Source: Phycisphaerales bacterium (GTDB lineage: Bacteria > Planctomycetota > Phycisphaerae > UBA1845). From it: DNA of 49,544 nt. Of this stretch, positions 26,901-34,961 are shown piece after piece. The stretch spans positions 1 to 49,544 of the forward strand of contig JABFSN010000022.1 in the NCBI GenBank assembly GCA_013140575.1, written 5' to 3'. Within the stretch, counting starts at the first letter, position 1. Every line of letters starts with the position of its first letter. The position numbers and the translations under genes are program-made. Below the pieces are notes generated by a model, which saw nothing but the letters and a program-made list of their open reading frames with translations, did not search any database and had not been told where the DNA came from.

Positions 26901-29546
26901 ATGACCGAAGAAGGCGGACGGACGGAACGGATCGAAATCCTGCCCATCGTGGAGGAGATGCAGGATTCCTACCTGACCTACGCCATGAGCGTCATCATGG
27001 CCCGGGCCTTGCCCGACGGGCGCGACGGGTTGAAGCCGTCGCAGCGCCGCATTTTGGTGGCCATGAACGATCTGAACTTGGGTCCGCGGGCCCAGCATCG
27101 CAAGTGCGCCAAGGTCGCGGGCGATACCTCCGGCAACTACCACCCCCACGGCGAACAGGTCATTTATCCCACGCTGGTGCGGATGGCCCAGTCTTGGAAC
27201 ATGCGTTACCCGCTGATCGACGGGCAGGGGAATTTCGGCTCCCTCGACGGCGATCCGCCGGCGGCCATGCGTTATACCGAGTGCCGATTCGCGTCGCCGG
27301 CCACCGAACTGCTGGGCGACATGGAATTCGAAACGGTCGATTTCGTGCCCAACTACGACGGCACGCGGACCGAACCGGTCGTCCTGCCGAGCAAGCTGCC
27401 CAACCTGCTGGTCAATGGTTCCACGGGCATCGCCGTGGGCATGGCCACCAGCATGCCGCCGCACAACCTGACCGAAATCTGCAACGCGATCGCCCATTTG
27501 ATCGACAAGCCGCAATGCACGCTGGCGGAGCTGATGGAAATCGTGCCGGGTCCGGATTTCCCGACCGCGGGGGTCATCTGCGGCCGCGACGGCATCTTCG
27601 AGGCGTACAAGACCGGTCGCGGGTCGGTCACCATGCGCGGCCGGGTCAACGTCGAGGAGGACAAGAAGGGCCGGCAGACCATTGTCATTACCGAGATTCC
27701 GTATCAGGTGCTGCGCTCGACCATTACGGAGCGTATCGCGGCCGCGGTGAAGGCCGGTCATCTGAAGGAAGTGGCCGCGGTGAACGACGCATCGGACCGC
27801 AAGCACCCGGTGCGGATCGAAATCGATCTGAAGCGCGACGCCAACGTCGACGTGGTTATCAACCAGTTGTACCGCTACACGCCGCTGCAATCGAATTTCT
27901 CGATCATCAACACGGCGCTGGTCGATGGCCAGCCGCGGACGCTGCCGTTGAAGGCCATGCTGGTGTTGTACGTGCAGCATCGCGCGGAGGTGATTCGCCG
28001 CCGGACGGCGTTTCTTCTGCGGCGCGCGAAACAGCGGGCCCACATTCTGGAGGCGTTGATTCTGGCCATCGGCGCGATCGACCACATCATCGCCTTGATC
28101 CGCGGGTCGTCGTCGCCGGACGAGGCCAAACAACGGCTGATGAACGAGCCGTTGACGCTGACCGAAGCCGCGTCGTTAAGAAACATGCTGCCGGGGGCGT
28201 TCGTGAAGCGTTGCGCGGCGCCGCAGAAGCTGACGGTCGTTCAGGCCGGGGCCATTCTGTCGATGCAGTTGCAACGGCTGACCGGTCTGGAGATCGAAAA
28301 GCTGGCGGGCGACTATCGCAAGCTGGTCGAGGAAATCGCGGAATACGAGTCCATACTGGCCGACGAGGGCAGGATTCGGGCGTTGATTCGGCAGGACGTC
28401 ATCGAGCTGCGCGACAAGTACGGCGACGACCGCCGCACGGAAATCACCGGGGAGATCAGCGAATTCCGCATGGAAGAGCTGGTGCCCGACGAGCAGGTCG
28501 TGGTCACGCTGACCCACGAGGGCTACATCAAGCGCACCGACATCGACGCCTACCGCAAACAGGGGCGCGGCGGCCGCGGCGTGCGCGGCGGTGAAATCAA
28601 GGAGGGCGATTTCATAGAGAAGCTGTTCGTGGCCAGCACGCACGATTACCTGCTGGTGTTCACCGACCGCGGCCGGGTTTACTGGCAACGCGTGTTCGAC
28701 CTGCCGGCCATGGCCCGCACGGCCCGGGGGCGGTCCATCGCCAACCTGGTGAAGATGCTGCCCAACGAATCGCACCGGGCCATTCTGGCCGTCAAGCAGT
28801 TCGAGGAGAATTTCGTGTTCTTCGCCACGGCCAAGGGCACGGTCAAAAAGACTCCGCTGGGCGCCTACAGCCGTCCGCGGGCGTCGGGCATCATTGCCAT
28901 CGGGCTCGATCCGGACGACGCGCTCATCAACGTGGAAATGACCGACGGCGAACACGAGATCGTGCTGTGTTCGCGCGAGGGGATGGCCGTGCGATTCAAC
29001 GAGGCCAACGTGCGGGCCATGGGTAGGTCCGCCCACGGCGTCAAGGGCATGACCATGGACCGCGAAGACCGCGTCGTGGACATGGTGGCCATCAAACCCG
29101 GGGCCAGCCTGTTGACGGTTTGTGAATTCGGTTTCGGCAAGCGCACCGCCATCGAGGAATACCGCCTGACCCGCCGCGGCGGAAAGGGCGTCATTAACAT
29201 CAAGACCACCGACCGCAACGGACGCGTGGTCGGCGTGCGGGCGGTTCAGGACGACGACGAATTGATGCTGATCACGTCCAAGGGGATCATGCTACGCACG
29301 GATTTGAGCGCCGTCCGCGAAATCGGCCGGGCGACGCAGGGCGTGCGATTGATCCGCGTGGACGAGGGCGACACGGTGGTCGCCGTGGCCAAGATCGCCC
29401 GGGATGAAGACGACGCGGAAGCGGGAGATGAAGGCGCCGATGCCGGAACGCCAATGGAACCGTCCAACGGCGCGGAAAACTCGATAACACCGCCCCACGT
29501 GTCCGATGATGAAAGGGAAAAGGACGGCGCCGGACGGGCGTCGTAG
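26901..29546 (+). CDS. gyrA: DNA gyrase subunit A
   Basis: 881 residues. GyrA cuts and rejoins DNA in the gyrase A2B2 complex. The catalytic Tyr125 is in [12 protein letters not shown]. The breakage domain runs [20 protein letters not shown] to about residue 500, followed by the six-bladed C-terminal beta-pinwheel with GyrA-box-like [11 protein letters not shown], which marks gyrase rather than topoisomerase IV. In the quinolone-binding segment [15 protein letters not shown] the residues matching E. coli Ser83 and Asp87 are Gln86 and Pro90. The C-terminus ends in an acidic tail ([20 protein letters not shown]). ATG 26901 follows GGGAGCTTGCGGAG. Adjacent gyrB is not in the window. Confidence 0.97.
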   Translation: MTEEGGRTERIEILPIVEEMQDSYLTYAMSVIMARALPDGRDGLKPSQRRILVAMNDLNLGPRAQHRKCAKVAGDTSGNYHPHGEQVIYPTLVRMAQSWNMRYPLIDGQGNFGSLDGDPPAAMRYTECRFASPATELLGDMEFETVDFVPNYDGTRTEPVVLPSKLPNLLVNGSTGIAVGMATSMPPHNLTEICNAIAHLIDKPQCTLAELMEIVPGPDFPTAGVICGRDGIFEAYKTGRGSVTMRGRVNVEEDKKGRQTIVITEIPYQVLRSTITERIAAAVKAGHLKEVAAVNDASDRKHPVRIEIDLKRDANVDVVINQLYRYTPLQSNFSIINTALVDGQPRTLPLKAMLVLYVQHRAEVIRRRTAFLLRRAKQRAHILEALILAIGAIDHIIALIRGSSSPDEAKQRLMNEPLTLTEAASLRNMLPGAFVKRCAAPQKLTVVQAGAILSMQLQRLTGLEIEKLAGDYRKLVEEIAEYESILADEGRIRALIRQDVIELRDKYGDDRRTEITGEISEFRMEELVPDEQVVVTLTHEGYIKRTDIDAYRKQGRGGRGVRGGEIKEGDFIEKLFVASTHDYLLVFTDRGRVYWQRVFDLPAMARTARGRSIANLVKMLPNESHRAILAVKQFEENFVFFATAKGTVKKTPLGAYSRPRASGIIAIGLDPDDALINVEMTDGEHEIVLCSREGMAVRFNEANVRAMGRSAHGVKGMTMDREDRVVDMVAIKPGASLLTVCEFGFGKRTAIEEYRLTRRGGKGVINIKTTDRNGRVVGVRAVQDDDELMLITSKGIMLRTDLSAVREIGRATQGVRLIRVDEGDTVVAVAKIARDEDDAEAGDEGADAGTPMEPSNGAENSITPPHVSDDEREKDGAGRAS

Positions 29547-29670
29547 CCTCATTCGCCCGCGAGGCTTGCCGTCGTCTTTGCAGATGGACGCGACGCGCGT
29601 CGATCGGTCGTGTACAATGCCGGGGACCGAGGGGGCCAAGGCTACCGGCCCGAAGTCAGGAGGTTGAGGT

Positions 29671-30669
29671 ATGGCGGCGCCACGAGCGATGCGAACCGGA
29701 CTGGCCGCAACGATCATCGCGTGCGTAGTCTTGGCTGCGAGTTGGCCGGGGCGGGCGCAGGTCATCGACGGCGGCAACAGTCCGCACGAGAACCTGCAGA
29801 ATCGGGGTTCGCGGTCGCCCGGCCTGCTGGTGCGGGCGGGCATCGATCGTCATCGCTCCGGGCCGGAAATCACGCAGAGTGATCCCGATCCGCATTACCG
29901 GTTGGTTCTCATCAACGAACTGCTGCAGAACGTGTTTGCGCAGTTGGCCGGCCTGGTCCAGATCATCCTCCGCGGCGACACCGATCCCATCGACGGGGGC
30001 GGCGGCGGGGTGAACGACGTGGTGATCACCGAGCTTTCGAGCAACGGCGACGTTGCATTCGTGGAGTTGTTCAACCGCGGGGCATTAAGAATCGGGCTGG
30101 ACGGGTGGGTGTTCGCCGACGCCGACGATCACGTGAGCGATCCGTTGGACTTCGTTCGGCTGGAGCGAGGCGAGACGGTCGTGATCCAGTTCGGTGGCGA
30201 CAGCCGGGACGACGCCGCGCAGGTGTTGTCTCCGTTCCGATTGCGGTCCCTGTCGGCCGGCGAGTTGGCGTTGTATGACTTTTCCGGGTTGCCGGATGGT
30301 TCGGACCCCGTCGAGAACCTCGACAACGCCGACCTGATGATCGACTACCTTCAATGGAACGACGAGGATCAGGAACGCGACCCCCCGTTGGAAGCGTTCG
30401 CCGCGAGCGCCAGCTTGTGGAACCGCATCGACGAAATCTTGTCGCCGCTGGCCGACGCCACATTTCGCCTGAAGGCGAGTGCCGAGGGGCGAGACAGCAC
30501 GGGATCGGATGATTTCCTCACCGGCCCGTTCAACGCCGACACGCTGGGCATGCCCGAAAGCCAGACCGGAGAAGTTCAGACGCCGCCGACGGACACGGGC
30601 GACGACGAAATCACCGATACGACCGGTGACGGACCGAAGCGAAGGTCCATCCTGGACGATCGGCGTTAG
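29671..30669 (+). CDS. Secreted protein with lamin-tail-like domain
   Basis: 332 residues, start ATG 29671 with a strong AGGAGG. Signal peptide: RTGLAATIIACVVLAASWPG, cleavage near RAQ. A low-complexity region follows, then from about residue 112 a segment typical of lamin-tail domains: VVITELSSNGDVAFVELFNR, ALRIGLDGWVFADADDHV and a WNRIDEIL segment. Lamin-tail domains in bacteria occur in surface and extracellular proteins. The C-terminus is polar (TDTGDDEITDTTGDGPKRRS) with no anchor. It lies 124 bases after gyrA. Confidence 0.7.
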   Translation: MAAPRAMRTGLAATIIACVVLAASWPGRAQVIDGGNSPHENLQNRGSRSPGLLVRAGIDRHRSGPEITQSDPDPHYRLVLINELLQNVFAQLAGLVQIILRGDTDPIDGGGGGVNDVVITELSSNGDVAFVELFNRGALRIGLDGWVFADADDHVSDPLDFVRLERGETVVIQFGGDSRDDAAQVLSPFRLRSLSAGELALYDFSGLPDGSDPVENLDNADLMIDYLQWNDEDQERDPPLEAFAASASLWNRIDEILSPLADATFRLKASAEGRDSTGSDDFLTGPFNADTLGMPESQTGEVQTPPTDTGDDEITDTTGDGPKRRSILDDRR

Positions 30670-30932
30670 GGTCCCGCGCGCCGACGATGCCCGTTTTTCC
30701 GTCGGCGGAAGCCGGCGCAAGCCGCCCCACGATCGGTATTCGCGGACCGCCGTTCAGAATTCCGCCCGCTCAGGACGCCGCATGCCTTGATTTGCCGATA
30801 GCGCTTTCGATAGACTTGTCGGTTGAGTTTATGCGGACGGTGCCCCTTTCCGGGGGGAGAGTGCCGGCGGGCGGTTTGAGGGAAACCGCCGCCGCGGCGC
30901 CCGGCCGACCGCCGAATCAGGAGTAACATCGG

Positions 30933-31730
30933 ATGGGAAAACCTTGGTTGACCGTGGGTGTCGTTTTGGCATTGGTCGCGTCGTCGGCCCATGCGTCCCC
31001 GTGTCCGACGCAAACGGCGACGCTAACGCCGAGCAAGGACAACACGCTTTTTCAAGATGTCACGGGCAGCACCAGCAACGGCGCCGGCGAATACCTCTTC
31101 GCCGGGCTGACCGCGACCAACAGCATCCGCCGGGCGCTGGTCGCGTTCGACGTGGCCGGTTCGGTTCCGGCCGGGTCCACGATCGTCGGCGCCACCCTGA
31201 CCATGAACATGTCCAAGACCATCGTCGGGCCCAAGTCGATCGAATTGCGGCGAGTGTCGGCCGACTGGGGCGAAGGCGCTTCCGACGCGATCGGCGATGA
31301 AGGCATGGGCGACGACGCCGAACCGGGCGACGCCACGTGGATTCATCGTTACCGCCCGTCGAGCCTGTGGGCAACGCCCGGTGGCGATTTCTCCGGTACG
31401 CTGAGCGCCACAACGTCCGTGGGCGTGGAAGCACCGTACTCGTGGACGTCGCCCCAACTGATTGCCGACGTGCAGAGCATGCTCGACAGCCCGGGCGGCA
31501 ATTTCGGATGGATCGTGATCGGCGCCGAGACGGGCGCTCCGACCGCCAAGCGTTTCGACAGTCGCGAGAACCTCCCGTCCGTTCGGCCGGTGCTCGAGAT
31601 TCAGTACGATCGCCCGGGTTGCCCGACAACGTCGACGTGGGGTCTGCTTTCCGGCGGCTTCGTGGTTCTGACCGCGGCAACGCTGGCCATCCGCGGCCGA
31701 AAGCTCCGCGGACCTGCGCTGATCTCGTAG
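30933..31730 (+). CDS. DNRLRE-like secreted protein with PEP/IPTL-CTERM-type sorting tail
   Basis: 265 residues. Signal peptide WLTVGVVLALVASSAHA. The body has the DNRLRE-type jelly-roll pattern: TATLTPSKDNTLFQD, RRALVAFDVAGSVPAGSTIV, GATLTMNMSKT, ELRRVSADWGEG, GWIVIGAET and a terminal RPVLEIQYD. The tail TSTWGLLSGGFVVLTAATLA, then IRGRK is a short motif with Trp-Gly, one membrane segment and Arg cluster, as in exosortase-type sorting signals. That predicts surface or matrix export. Start ATG 30933 is preceded by CAGGAGTAACATCGG (AGGAG). Confidence 0.8.
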   Translation: MGKPWLTVGVVLALVASSAHASPCPTQTATLTPSKDNTLFQDVTGSTSNGAGEYLFAGLTATNSIRRALVAFDVAGSVPAGSTIVGATLTMNMSKTIVGPKSIELRRVSADWGEGASDAIGDEGMGDDAEPGDATWIHRYRPSSLWATPGGDFSGTLSATTSVGVEAPYSWTSPQLIADVQSMLDSPGGNFGWIVIGAETGAPTAKRFDSRENLPSVRPVLEIQYDRPGCPTTSTWGLLSGGFVVLTAATLAIRGRKLRGPALIS

Positions 31731-32176
31731 ATCGACGGTCGCGCCACCGGCCGATTCTGGCCCGAGCAATCGACCATCGCGGCCCGGATGATTCCGGCGG
31801 CGGTCATTGGTTTGATTCAGTTCCGACATCCCGACGGCGATATCGTGTTTTTCCGGTGGGGTCCGGCGATGCCGCTCCGACCCCAACGACCGGGAATGTC
31901 CCGTTCGGTCGCGCTGTGACCGGCGATCGTGACGCCCGCGGCGGCATGACGGATCGCGCTGGCCCCGGGGCGACCACCCCTGATCATCCGGCCGGGAATG
32001 CCGCTTCGGGACGATTGACCTCGCAAAATCCCATCTTGCAACGCGGACCGGGTTTGGGGTAGGATGGGCTTCCACTTGTCGGGGGCGGTGCGCGCGACGG
32101 CGGTGAGGGTTTGGCGCGCGCGTCTCGATGCCGGGGGTCGGGCAAGCGACTGGACATTTCCGGAAAGAGGCGAACG
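31731..32176. other. Intergenic region between the two sorted proteins
   Basis: 446 bases without a gene I can support. Apart from one promoter-like pair on the plus strand (32036-32065) I see no hairpin or repeat. Confidence 0.4.
32036..32065 (+). promoter_or_regulatory. Candidate promoter of the DCNGN surface protein
   Basis: TTGCAA (32036-32041) and TAGGAT (32060-32065), spacer 18, 111 bases before the ATG at 32177. Confidence 0.35.
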
Positions 32177-33544
32177 ATGAAAACCACGAGCGCGATCGTA
32201 TCGTTGCAGACAGGAGTGCTGGCCCTGATGTCGATGGTCGCGACGCCCTGGCGGGCGGACGCGGGCTTCACCGATTGCCAGCCCAACGGACTCGACGACG
32301 ATTGCGATTTCAGCTGCGCGGCCCAGGCCGGGGCTTGCAACGTCCCCGGCTGCGGACTGAGCATCGACTGCAACGGCAACTTGATCCCCGACGAATGCGA
32401 CGTGCCGTTCGTATGGGACGGCGGCGGCGACGGCGTGAACTGGCACAGCGCCAACAACTGGAACCCCAACGTGGTTCCCAACAGCATCTTCGCCTTCGTC
32501 GTTATCGACGGCCTGGCGTCCAACGTGGTGCTGAACAACTCCGCCATAGTCGCCTCGGTCGAGCTGACCAACGGGGCGTCGCTGTTGATCTCCGGCGGCA
32601 ATTTGACGGTGGGCTCCTGCGGAATGCTGATCGAGGGCGCCCTGCGCACCAAGAACAACCGAACCACGTCGGTCCTCGGCGACGTCACCATCGGCCCCGA
32701 TGGTTCGTACGAGGCCCACGCCACCGCCACGGCCGTCGATACATCCACGCTCGAGGCCGAGAACATCACCGTGCTCGAAGGGCCCGGCGGTCAGGAACCG
32801 GGAAAACTGGTCATTGACCGACAGATGACGGTCAACGCCCAGGGTGACGCGCTGTTCGATGGGACGAATGCTGAGCCCTGTAACCTGCTGGCCTTCGGCG
32901 GCTGCCGTCCGCCGTTGCTCCAGATTGAAGGCAGCGCCGTCCTGGATACCAACGGCAGCCTTAGTTTCTCGTTCTCGGTCAACGTGAAGATCGGGACGTT
33001 GCTGCCGCTCAACGACGACCTCGCCCGATCCGGTCCGGTTCATCACCACATCGAGCTGGGCGGCGACTTCATCAACACTACCAACGTCGCGGCGTGCTTC
33101 GACGCCGACGGCGGGGCCATCATGCTGGACGGGGCTGCGCCGCAGGACTACGAGGCCGCGAGCTTCGCGCCCCAGAACGTCCCCACCGAGTTCTATTTCA
33201 CCAACAACTTCGCCTTCGGCGAGGTGGAGGTGGCGCCCGGTCGAACGGTGAACGTGCGTAACGATTTTGCGAATCAACCGTTCGGCGGCGCCGAGACGCT
33301 GGTGGTCAACGGTTTGACCATCGGCAATGCCGCCAACCTCAACGCCATGAGTGCGAGCATCGCCTTCAGTCAGATTTCCGACTTGGGCGGCAATCTCTCC
33401 GGCAACATCAACTCCATCGCCCAGTTGCAGTTGCCGGCCGCTTCCGCCTGGGGCGTCGCGGCCATCAGCGCGGCCGTCGCGGCCGCGGCGACGCTGGGCA
33501 TTCGCCGGCGCATCGGCGGATCGCGCCTGGTCGCCGGCAGGTAA
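32177..33544 (+). CDS. Secreted surface protein with DCNGN motif and C-terminal sorting tail
   Basis: 455 residues from ATG 32177 (AAAGAGG upstream). Signal peptide LQTGVLALMSMVATPWRADA. Residues about 30-75 hold a Cys/Asp-rich segment, DDDCDFSCAAQAGACNVPG then CNGNLIPDECD, the Ca-binding-like motif that is repeated in many Phycisphaerae secreted proteins; here it occurs once. A beta-helix-like region follows, with WDGGGDGVNWHSANNWNPN and many short Val/Leu/Asn strands. The C-terminus LPAASAWGVAAISAAVAAAA then TLGIRRRIGG is a sorting-tail-like anchor. The protein is probably exported and processed. Function unknown, perhaps surface matrix. Confidence 0.8.
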   Translation: MKTTSAIVSLQTGVLALMSMVATPWRADAGFTDCQPNGLDDDCDFSCAAQAGACNVPGCGLSIDCNGNLIPDECDVPFVWDGGGDGVNWHSANNWNPNVVPNSIFAFVVIDGLASNVVLNNSAIVASVELTNGASLLISGGNLTVGSCGMLIEGALRTKNNRTTSVLGDVTIGPDGSYEAHATATAVDTSTLEAENITVLEGPGGQEPGKLVIDRQMTVNAQGDALFDGTNAEPCNLLAFGGCRPPLLQIEGSAVLDTNGSLSFSFSVNVKIGTLLPLNDDLARSGPVHHHIELGGDFINTTNVAACFDADGGAIMLDGAAPQDYEAASFAPQNVPTEFYFTNNFAFGEVEVAPGRTVNVRNDFANQPFGGAETLVVNGLTIGNAANLNAMSASIAFSQISDLGGNLSGNINSIAQLQLPAASAWGVAAISAAVAAAATLGIRRRIGGSRLVAGR

Positions 33545-33712
33545 TCCGGGACTGTCCAGTGCTTGAATCGTGCGGCTCGATCAAAACCCGCCACGCGAGC
33601 GTCGGGCCGGTCGCGTGGGTGGCCGCGTCTGAATCACCGGGATCGAACAATTCTCTTCGCGATTATTTGCGGATTCTCCGGCGATTCGATGCGGCGTCGA
33701 TCGTCCGGTCGT

Positions 33713-34291
33713 CTATCGACCCGGTTCCGCTGGGTACTCGGCGAATATCTGGGCAACGGGGAGTTTGAATTCCGCCAGCGACGGGGAAAGCAAAACGTCG
33801 TTGCTCTTGAAATAGCCGTTCGGTTCATACCGACCGGCACGAAGCGTGAACACCTCGACGGCTCTTGCGTCGGCATCGACGATCCAGTATTCGCGGACGC
33901 CGTTCCGCGCGTACAGGTCGCGCTTGACGATGCGGTCGCGTTCTACGCCTTCCGGCGACAGCACCTCCACCATCAAATCCGGCGATCCCCGCACCCAGTC
34001 CTGGACGATCGCCTGATTGGCCGTGGACACGAACAGAATATCCGGTTCGACGATATCGCCCGACGGCAGATGAACGTCCAGCGGTGCGACGAACACCCGC
34101 CCGACCACTCGTCCGCGGACGTACTCCCGAAGGTGCGAGGCCAGATTGAGAACGGCGTCCTGGTGCTTCGTCCGTGGCGACGGGCTCATCAGCAATTCTC
34201 CGTCGATCAGCTCCGCCCGGGTGCCGTCGGGGAGACTCATGAAGTCGGCAACCGTCTTGCGCGGACGTCCTCTCTGTGCGACGATCATCAT
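33713..34291 (-). CDS. Uma2 family (DUF820) endonuclease-like protein
   Basis: 192 residues from ATG 34291 with AGGA upstream; neighbouring ATGs at 34297 and 34288 are possible. The family has a restriction-endonuclease fold of unknown biological role and is expanded in cyanobacteria and planctomycetes. Family text: SLPDGTRAELIDGELLMSP, HLPSGDIVEPDILFV (Pro-Asp of the nuclease core), PDLMVEVLSPEG (Glu) and DRIVKRDLYARNGVREYWIVD (conserved Lys and Tyr). All core residues seem present. Lone gene; 168 bases separate its end from the convergent surface-protein gene. Confidence 0.88.
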   Translation of the reverse strand: MMIVAQRGRPRKTVADFMSLPDGTRAELIDGELLMSPSPRTKHQDAVLNLASHLREYVRGRVVGRVFVAPLDVHLPSGDIVEPDILFVSTANQAIVQDWVRGSPDLMVEVLSPEGVERDRIVKRDLYARNGVREYWIVDADARAVEVFTLRAGRYEPNGYFKSNDVLLSPSLAEFKLPVAQIFAEYPAEPGR

Positions 34292-34338
34292 TTGCATCCT
34301 ACGCCCGCAGGCACCGCGAAGCAAGCCGCAATGGCCCG

Positions 34339-34953
34339 TTAGTCCGGAGACCAGATCTTGGAACCGACGCGCCCGGCGACGAAACCCACCCACACCACTT
34401 CCGCGTTGTACCGGCCATTGGGCCCGTCCAGCACCGCGATGAGCATGTCGGGAGTTTGCTTCATTATTCTCGGCCAACCGTTCGCCGCGCGACTCGGAAA
34501 GTACCGGTCCAACTGCGCGATGACCTCCGTCTGCGTCATGTCGTTGCGAAGGCTCTGATAGAAGCGAACGAACAGTTTTCGGTTTGTTGGTGCATAATGA
34601 AGAACAGCAAGCATCAGCGCAAGTAAGAGCAACGCAATGAACGGCGTCCGACGCTGTCTGACGCGCCAGTGCATCCAGGCAGCCAACGCCCCGACCAGCA
34701 GCACACCGACTGGGACTTGCCAGAACCCCGTTAGCGGAAACGCAATATCAACGACGATTGTGAGGATAACCAGGACAACCGGCACAAGCGTCCAGAAGAA
34801 CTCGATCACCCATACCCGTCCCGAAAACGGCTTCCGCGAAACGTCGATCAACTCGCCGCACTCCGGGCAGCGTCCGTCCGTTGTCAGCCCCCGCAGGTTG
34901 TATTCACATCGCCAGCAGGAATGATTGCTCTCAATGACCCGATCGCTTCCCAT
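34339..34953 (-). CDS. Membrane protein with N-terminal zinc ribbon
   Basis: 204 residues from ATG 34953. Residues about 11-33 are a zinc ribbon, CWRCEYNLRGLTTDGRCPECG, with four Cys (a form very common in planctomycetes). Three hydrophobic segments follow (VWVIEFFWTLVPVVLVILTI, FWQVPVGVLLVGALAAWM, PFIALLLLALMLAVL), then a soluble C-terminal part with NDMTQTEVIAQLDRYFPSR. The start is eight bases after the kinase stop with GAGG upstream, so the gene belongs to the sigma-kinase transcription unit. Function unknown; a role at the membrane in the same signalling unit is inferred from coupling. Confidence 0.75.
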   Translation of the reverse strand: MGSDRVIESNHSCWRCEYNLRGLTTDGRCPECGELIDVSRKPFSGRVWVIEFFWTLVPVVLVILTIVVDIAFPLTGFWQVPVGVLLVGALAAWMHWRVRQRRTPFIALLLLALMLAVLHYAPTNRKLFVRFYQSLRNDMTQTEVIAQLDRYFPSRAANGWPRIMKQTPDMLIAVLDGPNGRYNAEVVWVGFVAGRVGSKIWSPD

Positions 34954-34961
34954 CGAACGCC

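Noticed and set aside
26634-28133. 499-codon minus-strand open frame
   Set aside because: Opposite gyrA, which has complete family motifs.
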